This document shows, piece after piece, positions 56,210 to 64,000 of a stretch of DNA of 64,000 nucleotides. This DNA is from Argyresthia goedartella (taxonomy: Eukaryota; Arthropoda; Insecta; Lepidoptera; Argyresthiidae). The position numbers were made by a program, and so were the translations under genes. A model generated the notes under the pieces. That model saw only the letters and a list, made by a program, of their open reading frames with translations, was not told the DNA's origin and searched no databases. Every line of letters starts with the position of its first letter. Within the stretch, counting starts at the first letter, position 1. Where the stretch lies: the NCBI GenBank assembly GCA_949825045.1, contig OX463809.1, positions 3,251,501-3,315,500 of the forward strand. Reading direction: 5' to 3'.

Positions 56210-57125
56210 AATGCAAGAAAAACTACTACCGCTTCGGAAAGTGTTATTAAAGTATTATGGCAGCGGAGAAGAAGCGGCGCAAGAAACACGTACACTGCAA
56301 GACGTACATGATATTTTCATAAATATATTGATACGGTACACAGTCAATAGTCATAATGCTAATTTCTTTGAAAATTTCCCGTATGGAGTCACCACTGCGG
56401 AGGTTATAAATTGCTCTAATTGCCCTTTTTTGTAGAACAAAAATTGAGTCTATATCAGCAGCTCGGCCCCATAGCAAAATTCCATAAGACATAATTCTGT
56501 TGAAATAACTAAAGAAAACAAGTCTCACCGAAGCTACATCCGTCAGCTGTCTAATTTGTCTCACATAATTATTTATTGCACAGAAATATTTAAGAAGTTA
56601 CATTTAAAGAAAATGCATGTACAAAGGCGAGCTTATCTCTAGATGTAATGTGAGGGCTACACTGTAGTTTCGAGTCTAATGCTATCCCCAGGAAAACTCT
56701 CACTGTTTACTGTCAGTAAACTCTAACTTTTCATTATTTAATATAACATCAATTTTAAAGAAATTAACTCAAAAGTTCTAGCGCTTTATTTTTAATACCG
56801 TAATTTTCCAGTTTTAACAGTAAGTTTCTTGTTCTACGCAATTAAATGCTTCAGAAAGGTCACAGAAGACACCAATGGCATCTTTTGATTCTTCCCAAGC
56901 ACTAAAAATATGTTTTAATATCTCAACACCAGCATCTGTGGTACAACGTTATTTTGTAAAGCCGAATTGCTGGTTATGAAATACATTATTGTGATTAAAA
57001 TGGGAAAGTATTTGATTGAGCATATCTTTTCAAACACATTACTAAATACCGGTAAAACTGATATAGGCCTATAGTTACTGGGATCTTTTTTGTCACCAGC
57101 TTTAAATACTTGTGTCAGAGTAGTA
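56210..57125 (-). pseudogene. Jockey-like LINE copy, third of its family
   Basis: Minus-strand pieces run from AGDKKDPSNYRPISVLPVFS (near 57100) through NNVFHNQQFGFTK and AIGVFCDLSEAFN to FLGIALDSKLQCSPHI (near 56690). Then, after a foreign 70-bp piece, come LTDVASVRLVFFSYFNRIMS, YGILLWGRAADIDSIFVLQK and a decayed end. Many stops and shifts. The foreign piece (56572-56640) is a LINE 3' tail of the GTGCAATAAA type. Confidence 0.85.
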
Positions 57126-57127
57126 GT

Positions 57128-57190
57128 TCATTTTTTTAAATTTTTTTTTACTGTAGATATTTACATATACTTAGCAAACGTCAATTTTGC
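57128..57190 (-). repeat. 3' tail fragment of the jockey-like family
   Basis: TTTACTGTAGATATTTACATA and ATACTTAGCAAACGTCAA, in the same orientation as the other tails. Confidence 0.7.
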
Positions 57191-57599
57191 AGTTCGACAG
57201 TGGAGACAAAGACGTTCACTGTACGCACCATGGACCGATGATGATAGATGATAAATAAGGTTGAGGCTGAGCACAGGCGGGTGAGGCGGGTGATCAGTGC
57301 TCTATGTGACTATTTCACCACTGATGATACGCTTTCGGACTGCTAGTCAAAATATAGACTTTGAATGAACTGACCAACAAAACAGCAATTTGCGTGAAAC
57401 GTGAGTTCTATGAAATTGTGACGTCACGGCCAAATTCTTCTCGTCTTTTTTACTCAAATTTGAGTTTATAAAATATTAAAAAGCTTTTGCCCTAAGTTAC
57501 TGTAGGTAAAGTACCAAGGTAGTTACTTGTCTAACTGATGAAACTATTATATTAATTATTTAAGTTCCAATTAATCTTAAGATGTAAAACAGATAATTT

Positions 57600-59000
57600 G
57601 AATCTTAATACTCAGTCATGTCATTGTTTCGTTCCCTTCCACTATTGGTCCTAACTCCTGACACACAGTTAACTCTAGTTTCCAGTTCGGGAGTTAGGGC
57701 CATTGCATTGTAATAGAGTGTAAGAATATGTAGGTACCTATACATACCTACATAGCTAACCTTTGTAACTAGGTAGTCAGATGCATATCTAGTGCAACCT
57801 TGATATCTGTCAACATAGGCAGATTCATTAGTATTTACATTTGGATATTTAAATATAATAAAGAGTCATTAATGGTCCGCATCTGGCTTCACTGATCTCT
57901 TCTATATACCTAGCCTTGGGTACAGGAGAGAGCCCCCATCCTCTTCATTGGTGACCCCGAACTGAAGCTCATCTCGGAAGACTACACCACAAAAATCTCA
58001 ACATGAAGACTGCATTAAACTTCGAACGAATCCGAAAAGGACACTACGGAGTCAACTAAATTCAACACCGAAGATGAACCAAGACAACACTTTCAACTTC
58101 TCCACAACTCCAGTTGCGACAACAACATGATCATCAACATTGGATGCGGACCCGCAACATCCACCTGGATCTCCAGCACTACATCGTAAGAAGAGGACAA
58201 CACTGAGCAGACACACAAAAACAAGGACACAGGATCGACGCACTACTTACGACACAGGACTACGCATCACGGCAAACAAACCCAAATTCAACTCACTCAA
58301 GGACAACGCGGAAATACATATGACATATACCTATACAACACACTACACCTCGAGACGCAGCAGCCTCAAAACGTACGCGCACTCAAGCTATTCCCACGCA
58401 TTAAGCTGCAGCTGCATGGAATACGAGCGCAGACTCTTCCCTCTGCACGCGGAGCGGAATCAGGGCGGCAGCAACACGAACGAGAGTGCGATCTGCTCAC
58501 TACAACAGGGCACGAGCGACATCAATCCGGGAGTCACAACCGCTCGTCGCCGCTGAACGGCATCAGCGCAGACGTGCGCATGGCCAGTCAGGAGTGGTCA
58601 GCGACGGGAGACGCAGTTGTGATCAGAGCTGGAAAGCCGGCCGCACACCGACGGGAGCAGTTCAACGGGGGACACAACGCACTCTTCAGTTAACGTTGGT
58701 CGCCGCCTCAAATAGGCCCATCGCCGTTACCTCACCGTTTCCCGCTTACCCCATGGAGCACACCACTACTATCAACCTAGAGTCATCAATCCGCCAACAT
58801 CAATCAAGAAACTGCACGGCTGAAAGGTAATGTTCCATCTGTGTTTTCAAGTGTCACAGAGTACGGCGGAAAAAGCTCCTCAGATGACACGATGCACAGC
58901 AGCCCCACAAGTTGCAGCACATACCGCCGTGACGAGATGCAGACACACGTCGACCCCAATCATAACATGGAAGCCAAATAAGGAATCGGCAACCGATGGA
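57600..59000 (+). mobile_element. Remnant of an LTR retrotransposon, 5' end
   Basis: ATATAATAAAGAGTC (near 57860) fits an LTR polyadenylation signal. About 80 bases later TTGGTGACCCCGAAC (57950) has the form of a primer binding site, and a leader with proline/threonine-rich short frames follows (58080-58990), including VFSSVTEYGGK...CSTYRRDEMQTH. No protease or RT is present. The errantivirus-type element begins right after. The LTR start is not resolved. Confidence 0.4.
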
Positions 59001-59291
59001 TTTAAAAAAAACCGATAATTAATTTAATCCTTTATTTTAAGGAATGAAAATTACAATTAAAACTTATGTCTATATTCAATCGATGCTAGAATTGAAGTAA
59101 ATCTAAAATTAACAAAAGAAAAGGCACTAAAAATGAATACACTATAAAAGTATGTAGGTTACACGGGTTGCTTACGCTGCATAGGAAAATTACAGTGAAA
59201 TAATAAGTTACTACCTAAAACTATCACTATGCAAGCGCAATGTCGTCATCAGACTTCGTCAGCAGATTCCGTGAATGCAGGGCATGTAACA
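59000..59291 (-). repeat. 3' LTR region of the errantivirus-type element
   Basis: On the minus strand the purine tract GCGGGGAGG (59302-59294) is followed by TGTTACATGCC, taken as the LTR start at 59291. AATAAA (minus) is at about 59036-59030. The outer end of the LTR is not determinable because the partner LTR is outside the window. Confidence 0.5.
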
Positions 59292-59312
59292 CCTCCCCGC
59301 GAAGATCAGTGA

Positions 59313-60944
59313 CTATTTTAGAACATTGAGAGAAAATGTCTCTGGAATGGCATTTTTAGCCTTGATTATTGGTATGGCTTTTCTAGCCGTTAGTTTTCCA
59401 GGGTCTTCATATAATGGATCCGATGTAGACTCCGTTTCAGGATTTGAAGTACTGCGTAGAGTGTAGTAGCGGCGGCTGATCATGATTACTGCGATTAGAC
59501 TGGCACAGCAGAATATCACGTAGAATGGTATGGTCGTGTGATATAGTGTTTCAGAGGTTAGCTGGTCCAGTTGCAGAGGCGGTTGAAGCAGGATTTTGTC
59601 CTCAGCGTTATGAAGTCCTCTCAGGTTGATAGAGTTTAGTTTGATATGTGGTACAGGAACGGTTGGTGACGTAATGTCGGTGTTATTAGGTAATTTCATG
59701 ATTTTCAGTGGTTGTCCTTTGAGTAGGTCATTTTCATTCATTATTGTGAATTCTTCAGTGCGTAGAAGGCAGGTGTGAGGGATGATGGCGAGATAGCTTC
59801 CATGTAGAGTGATATATTCTTCTCGGTCGCAGACGAGTTTAATCGCTGTTGGTTCCGGGAATGCAAGTGAGTAGTGCTGGTCGTCTAGTTTTTCCATGGC
59901 TCCCTTTGTTAGTGAGATAGTAGTAGGTTTACAGGATTTATCCAGAGTTTGTTTGGTAATAAGGTGTTGAATGCAGTCAGGATTTCTTCTTACGGGATGA
60001 TTGGTATTTGCTTCGCAGATATACTGATGATCGAACTTCGGGCATTCAGCCTCTATGTACATGAAAGTCTTATCATTGGTTGCTATGAAAGGATAAGGGG
60101 GAATGAAGGTCTGATGGAGTTTATTCGGGACAATAGATAATTTATAAAAATCAAAGAAATCTGGGGAAATTACAGGTAATTTAAAAACTATTACTATTTG
60201 GTTTTCTGAAAAGTATGATCCTGGCTTAATAATATTGTAATATTCTCTCAGTTCCAAATCCAATATCTGATCTGGTTTATATATTTTACCAAGCCTATCT
60301 AACATATTTCTTAAAGTATCTATATTAAGCATAGAATGATGTGTGCTCGATGCACGTGTAAAAGCTAATATATCTTCTATTCTAAGTAACTCTAATGATA
60401 AGTCATCAATATTTTCACTAATAATAGATAACATCTGGGCAAACTTTGCGTACTTTAAAAGGTTATTCTCTGCGTATGCATTTCTGTCCAAAAGTAACAT
60501 TAAAGTTTCGTTAATTTTGACTTGGTTATATGCTATGTGGGACAGAATAGTGGTATGTTGAGACATCCACTCATTATTGATACTAATGCGTTCATTAATT
60601 TCTGATAACATCTTATTCTGATTGCCTTCAAGTAACTTAATCGCATCATTATACGTTTTCGCGTCCGCATAGTCCAGATTTCCAGTAATACTTTTAATTA
60701 TTGAACCTAATCCGTCTATTAGACCTCTTTTTGTGCGACTTGGCTCTAAACTTTTTAATTGCGACATTGATTTTGCTAATTTATGGGAAAGATAAAGGAT
60801 CTGAAATTCATAAAGAGAAAAGGTTTGGTTATCAAGTCGGTTCCTAAAGTACTGTAGTTGAGCCTCTACGGAGTCAAGTTTTTCTTCGATGTCGGATAAT
60901 TGAATGTACTGTAGAAAAGTATGGTAGTGAGTTATCAGAGTCAT
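59313..60944 (-). CDS. env: Envelope protein of an errantivirus-type endogenous retrovirus
   Basis: About 543 codons from the first ATG (60944); the frame is open upstream into the end of pol, as expected if a spliced leader supplies the start. A furin-type site RTKR followed by GLIDGLGSIIKSITG marks the border of the two subunits and the fusion region, as in errantivirus Env and baculovirus F proteins. Long coiled-coil-like helices follow, then several cysteines. One membrane segment (FYVIFCCASLIAVIM) lies near the C-terminus with a short tail. No stop or shift interrupts it. In this family Env mediates membrane fusion of particles between insect cells. Description is from visible motifs only. 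Function of this copy is not tested. Confidence 0.88.
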   Translation of the reverse strand: MTLITHYHTFLQYIQLSDIEEKLDSVEAQLQYFRNRLDNQTFSLYEFQILYLSHKLAKSMSQLKSLEPSRTKRGLIDGLGSIIKSITGNLDYADAKTYNDAIKLLEGNQNKMLSEINERISINNEWMSQHTTILSHIAYNQVKINETLMLLLDRNAYAENNLLKYAKFAQMLSIISENIDDLSLELLRIEDILAFTRASSTHHSMLNIDTLRNMLDRLGKIYKPDQILDLELREYYNIIKPGSYFSENQIVIVFKLPVISPDFFDFYKLSIVPNKLHQTFIPPYPFIATNDKTFMYIEAECPKFDHQYICEANTNHPVRRNPDCIQHLITKQTLDKSCKPTTISLTKGAMEKLDDQHYSLAFPEPTAIKLVCDREEYITLHGSYLAIIPHTCLLRTEEFTIMNENDLLKGQPLKIMKLPNNTDITSPTVPVPHIKLNSINLRGLHNAEDKILLQPPLQLDQLTSETLYHTTIPFYVIFCCASLIAVIMISRRYYTLRSTSNPETESTSDPLYEDPGKLTARKAIPIIKAKNAIPETFSLNVLK

Positions 60945-60990
60945 TTTTCCTAATTTGAATGGTAAAACTCCAGGTCCATCGTCCAAGCTC

Positions 60991-63900
60991 TCAAGTCTTA
61001 TCTCGTGAGCTCGCGTCAGCTGTGTCGTCAGTCCCAGTAGTATCCTGTAACAATTTTATATTCTTAGGGACTCGTTTGAGTCGTGACTTGGCCACAGGGC
61101 CTTTCTTTTTCGACGTATAAATGTGAATGGGTAGATCGGCTAAAACAGTATCCTGCGTGTAACGTGGGGCTAGCTTTTGTCGGCTTGCTAAGGGGTTGTT
61201 AATGAAAACTTGCTGTTGAGGTTGGTATTCCACTTCCGTTTCTCTATCTTTATTCCTGTTCTCAGTTAAATTGGTGCGATTGTGAAGAGAGGTCTCGTTT
61301 ATAAGATTGTATACGGTTTTCATCTGTTCCTTATGGGTCAAAATGTATTGTTGCATTAAATGTCCTGTAAGATCGATGTCAAGAGGGTCTCTAGGGTCGA
61401 AATGTCCTTTTATTATGTCATATGGTCTGCACTTAGTGAAGCTATGCACAGAGCTGTTATAGGCAAGTATTGCGTAAGGCATGAGGTAAATTACAGGCTC
61501 GTCTTTTTGCTGTAGTTTCAGGATACGGAGATGTTCTAACAAGGTGGAGTGAAAGCGTTCAATGATACCGTTATCATTGGGGGCATGGGGCAAGGTTTTA
61601 TGGTGATTTATCTTATGAAGTCGTGTAAATTCTGAAAACATCTGATTTGTGAACTCGGTGCCGTTATCTGTTATTAAGGTTAAGGGAAGCCCATGATGGG
61701 TACAATATTGAAGAAGTCCTTGAAGGATGCTTACGGCAGTTCCATCTCTCAGGTGATAGGCCTGGCCGTATTTGGAGAAAACGTCTACAAACGTGAGATA
61801 CTTTTCGTTCTGGGCTGTGAATAGGTCCATATGGACAATCTCAAGGGGTTTTGTTGCTGGGGGAACAATGTTAAACTGAGGCCTAATGGGGTTACGGTCG
61901 TATTTAGTCTGTCCACAAATTGTGCATTCATTAATGTACTTAGTAATCTGGTCCTTCATTTTAGGCCAGTAGTACTTACGGGAGAGGGATAGATAGCATT
62001 CGTTTATGCCCCTATGGTTGGTTTTTCCCTCGTGGTAGTGTCTGATAATTTCTTGCTGTCTTAAATATTCTTTTACGTCCTCTAACTGAATTTTGCAGAG
62101 AACTAGATTCATGGCGGAACTTTTAAATGCGTCCTGAATAACAGGAATGATTTGATACATCCCCAGGGGTGGATTAATAAAAAGGGCGGTTTTCACTTTT
62201 GGATTGACATACTCCTTAATGGCTTTTATAACATCCTGCGCTAAATTTGATTCAGATACCTGAATAAGTGTACGTGTGTGCGTGTCAAATGGCTTAGTAG
62301 CAGTCGGTCTACGTTTTATATCACCTACAATCGAAAAGCATAACTGTCTATGGAATTTGTTAAGGGGTTCGTCAGTGATGGGAACTTCGAGGATGAGGTG
62401 TTCATTACTAGTGTGAGCAGTTGCAGTTGTCGATCTTGTTTCAGTGGGTGGCTTTTCCGAGGGGTTAGCTATCATAGAAAATGTTTCAGTTTCTTCGTTA
62501 TGAATCTCGACTCGGGAGAGGGCGTCGGCGTTAGTGTTATACTTTCCCTTTTTGTAAACTATGGTATAGTCATATTCACTTAGTTTTAGTCTCCAACGTG
62601 TCAGTCGTGAGTTGGGTTCCTTAATGTTCATAATCCACTGAAGTGGCTTATGGTCAGTGAAAATTTTGAATTTTCGTCCAAATAGATAGGGTCGGAAGTA
62701 CTTAGTAGCCCATACTATGGCTAAAAGCTCCTTCTCTATGGTGCTGTAGTTCATCTCGCTATCATTGAGAGTACGGGATGCATAGCATACGGGTTTGTCA
62801 GATCCTATTGATCCTTGGGATAAAACGGCTCCAATGGCAACGTTAGAAGCGTCTGTTGTGAGTACGAATTCTCTGCTGAAATCGGGATATTGTAATATGG
62901 GGTCATTTGTCAGTAAGGTCTTACACTTCTCAAAGCACTCAGTATAGTCAGGGTCAAGGGTTATTTTACTACCTTTCTTTAGTCGTTTAGTCATTGGTTT
63001 AGTGATGCGGGCAAAGTCGGGGATGAATTTACGATAGTAACCTATCAAACCAAGGAATTGTTTAATCTGTTTTGTCGTTGTGGGAATGGGGAACTTATCT
63101 ATTGCAGAAATTTTGTCGGGGTTAGGTTTTATTCCTTCCCTAGTGATAACATGTCCAAGGTATGCAGTCTCTAACTTTAAAAATTCGGACTTATCCATTT
63201 GAATTTTGAAGTTTGACTCCCTCAGTCGTGTGAAAACTTTCTCTAGGTTAGTCATATGTTCCTGTAAAGAGGTACTAAACACAATAATGTCATCCAAATA
63301 TACAAGACAAATCTCGTTTTGTAGTCCTCTGAGGACATTATCCATTACTCGTTGAAAAGTCGATGGAGAATTTTTTAATCCCATCGGCATTCTCAAAAAT
63401 TCGAAGTGCCCGTGCTCAACATTGAAAGCAGTCTTCGGTATATCGTCAGGGCTCATTTCTACTTGGTAAAATCCGCTCGCTAAATCCAGGGTCGTAAAGT
63501 ACTGGCACTTGCCAAGTTTGTCAAGGACGTCGTTAGTGTTCGGGATGGGATATTTGTCGTCAATGGTCTTGTCATTTAATTTACGGAAATCTATCACTAA
63601 TCGCCATTTCTGTTTTCCAGATGCGTCAACTTTCTTGGGGACCACCCATATAGGTGAGCTCCATGCAGAATCAGAAGGTCTTATGATGCCTTGATCCAAC
63701 ATCTTAGTTATCTGGTCTCTAACTTCTTGGCGGTGTACAAAGGGGTAGCGATAGCTTTTCGTATAAACGGGAGTTTCGTCGTGGGTCCTGATGCTGTGTT
63801 TAATTTTGTTAGTGAATGTCAGTGGTTCTCCTTCAATATAGAATACATCAGGATAGCGGGAACATAAAGTCTCTAAGTTAATTTTCTCTTCCTGATTCAA

Positions 63901-64000
63901 GTGATCGGTTCGTAAACGTGATATCACTTCACGAGTCCGAAACGGGTCGTGTACGGTGCTCATGCACTCGATATTAAATAGCTCAGCTTGTACTGGTCGG
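60991..64000 (-). CDS. pol: Pol of the errantivirus-type element (5' end outside the window)
   Basis: The frame is open from the stop at 60991 to the window edge, about 1000 codons; the ATG at 63963 is internal, as the frame reads on past it (…AELFNIEC). Reverse transcriptase: RLVIDFRKLN, TTLDLASGFYQV and the catalytic YLDDIIVF near codon 220 from that ATG. RNase H: TTDASN, ETDHKPLQ-like TDHKPLQW. Integrase: zinc domain (H…H…CTICGQ), core with MDLF, ITDNGTEF and NGIIERFHSTLLEH holding the D, D, E residues. The protease is beyond the edge. Pol and env frames overlap or abut. All enzyme motifs seen are intact, so this may be a recent copy. Confidence 0.93.
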   Translation of the reverse strand, partial: RPVQAELFNIECMSTVHDPFRTREVISRLRTDHLNQEEKINLETLCSRYPDVFYIEGEPLTFTNKIKHSIRTHDETPVYTKSYRYPFVHRQEVRDQITKMLDQGIIRPSDSAWSSPIWVVPKKVDASGKQKWRLVIDFRKLNDKTIDDKYPIPNTNDVLDKLGKCQYFTTLDLASGFYQVEMSPDDIPKTAFNVEHGHFEFLRMPMGLKNSPSTFQRVMDNVLRGLQNEICLVYLDDIIVFSTSLQEHMTNLEKVFTRLRESNFKIQMDKSEFLKLETAYLGHVITREGIKPNPDKISAIDKFPIPTTTKQIKQFLGLIGYYRKFIPDFARITKPMTKRLKKGSKITLDPDYTECFEKCKTLLTNDPILQYPDFSREFVLTTDASNVAIGAVLSQGSIGSDKPVCYASRTLNDSEMNYSTIEKELLAIVWATKYFRPYLFGRKFKIFTDHKPLQWIMNIKEPNSRLTRWRLKLSEYDYTIVYKKGKYNTNADALSRVEIHNEETETFSMIANPSEKPPTETRSTTATAHTSNEHLILEVPITDEPLNKFHRQLCFSIVGDIKRRPTATKPFDTHTRTLIQVSESNLAQDVIKAIKEYVNPKVKTALFINPPLGMYQIIPVIQDAFKSSAMNLVLCKIQLEDVKEYLRQQEIIRHYHEGKTNHRGINECYLSLSRKYYWPKMKDQITKYINECTICGQTKYDRNPIRPQFNIVPPATKPLEIVHMDLFTAQNEKYLTFVDVFSKYGQAYHLRDGTAVSILQGLLQYCTHHGLPLTLITDNGTEFTNQMFSEFTRLHKINHHKTLPHAPNDNGIIERFHSTLLEHLRILKLQQKDEPVIYLMPYAILAYNSSVHSFTKCRPYDIIKGHFDPRDPLDIDLTGHLMQQYILTHKEQMKTVYNLINETSLHNRTNLTENRNKDRETEVEYQPQQQVFINNPLASRQKLAPRYTQDTVLADLPIHIYTSKKKGPVAKSRLKRVPKNIKLLQDTTGTDDTADASSRDKT

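Overview
The window is a piece of an insect nuclear genome, most likely a moth or butterfly. The four host genes have spliced exons with standard GT-AG introns, and the rest is dense with interspersed repeats: a tRNA-derived SINE, CR1/jockey-like and RTE-like LINEs, Ty3/Gypsy elements, a Tc1 element and foldback MITEs. The order is inferred from the repeat types and is not proven.

Host genes. (1) + strand, 2550-22063: the last six coding exons of an adenylate-kinase-8-like gene (second AK domain to the stop). Splice phases agree at every junction. (2) - strand, 28855-22813: a complete BiP/GRP78 (Hsc70-3) gene with signal peptide and C-terminal KDEL. Its promoter carries a perfect ERSE and a perfect ERSE-II. 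It is tail-to-tail with the AK8-like gene. (3) - strand, 37475-31902: a complete delta-aminolevulinic acid dehydratase (ALAD) gene in eight coding exons, 336 codons. (4) - strand, 54927-39325: the three last exons of a G9a/EHMT-type histone H3K9 methyltransferase (SET and post-SET). Its 5' exons were not found and probably lie beyond the window.

Mobile DNA by region. 1-2549 (probably an AK8-like intron): a decayed copy of a widespread arthropod repeat-borne protein family and a three-copy repeat. 3711-18134 (one 14.4-kb AK8-like intron): a full Ty3/Gypsy element, 4513-14008, with 2.2-kb LTRs, a 4-bp target duplication, a slippery heptamer touching the gag stop, and a broken integrase. The same intron has LINE and MULE-like remnants. 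19225-21968 (last AK8-like intron): a SINE whose tail holds an apparently intact Tc1 element. 24847-28733 (BiP intron 2): LINE and MITE fragments. ALAD introns: a jockey-like copy lying between a coding exon and a partial duplicate of that exon. 39449-52466 (G9a intron): a nearly complete CR1/jockey-like LINE, other LINE 3' ends, a 980-bp foldback element, a Crypton-type recombinase remnant, RTE remnants, and a jockey-like element nested in an RTE element. 57600-64000: an LTR-element remnant, then an errantivirus-type endogenous retrovirus (- strand) with long open pol and env frames that runs off the window.

The host genes form no pathway together: nucleotide metabolism, ER chaperoning, heme synthesis and chromatin silencing. 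The most notable points are the altered P-loop of the AK8-like protein, the UPR elements of BiP, the shortened ALAD segment with its duplicated exon piece, the putative frameshift signal of the Gypsy element, and the Crypton remnant.
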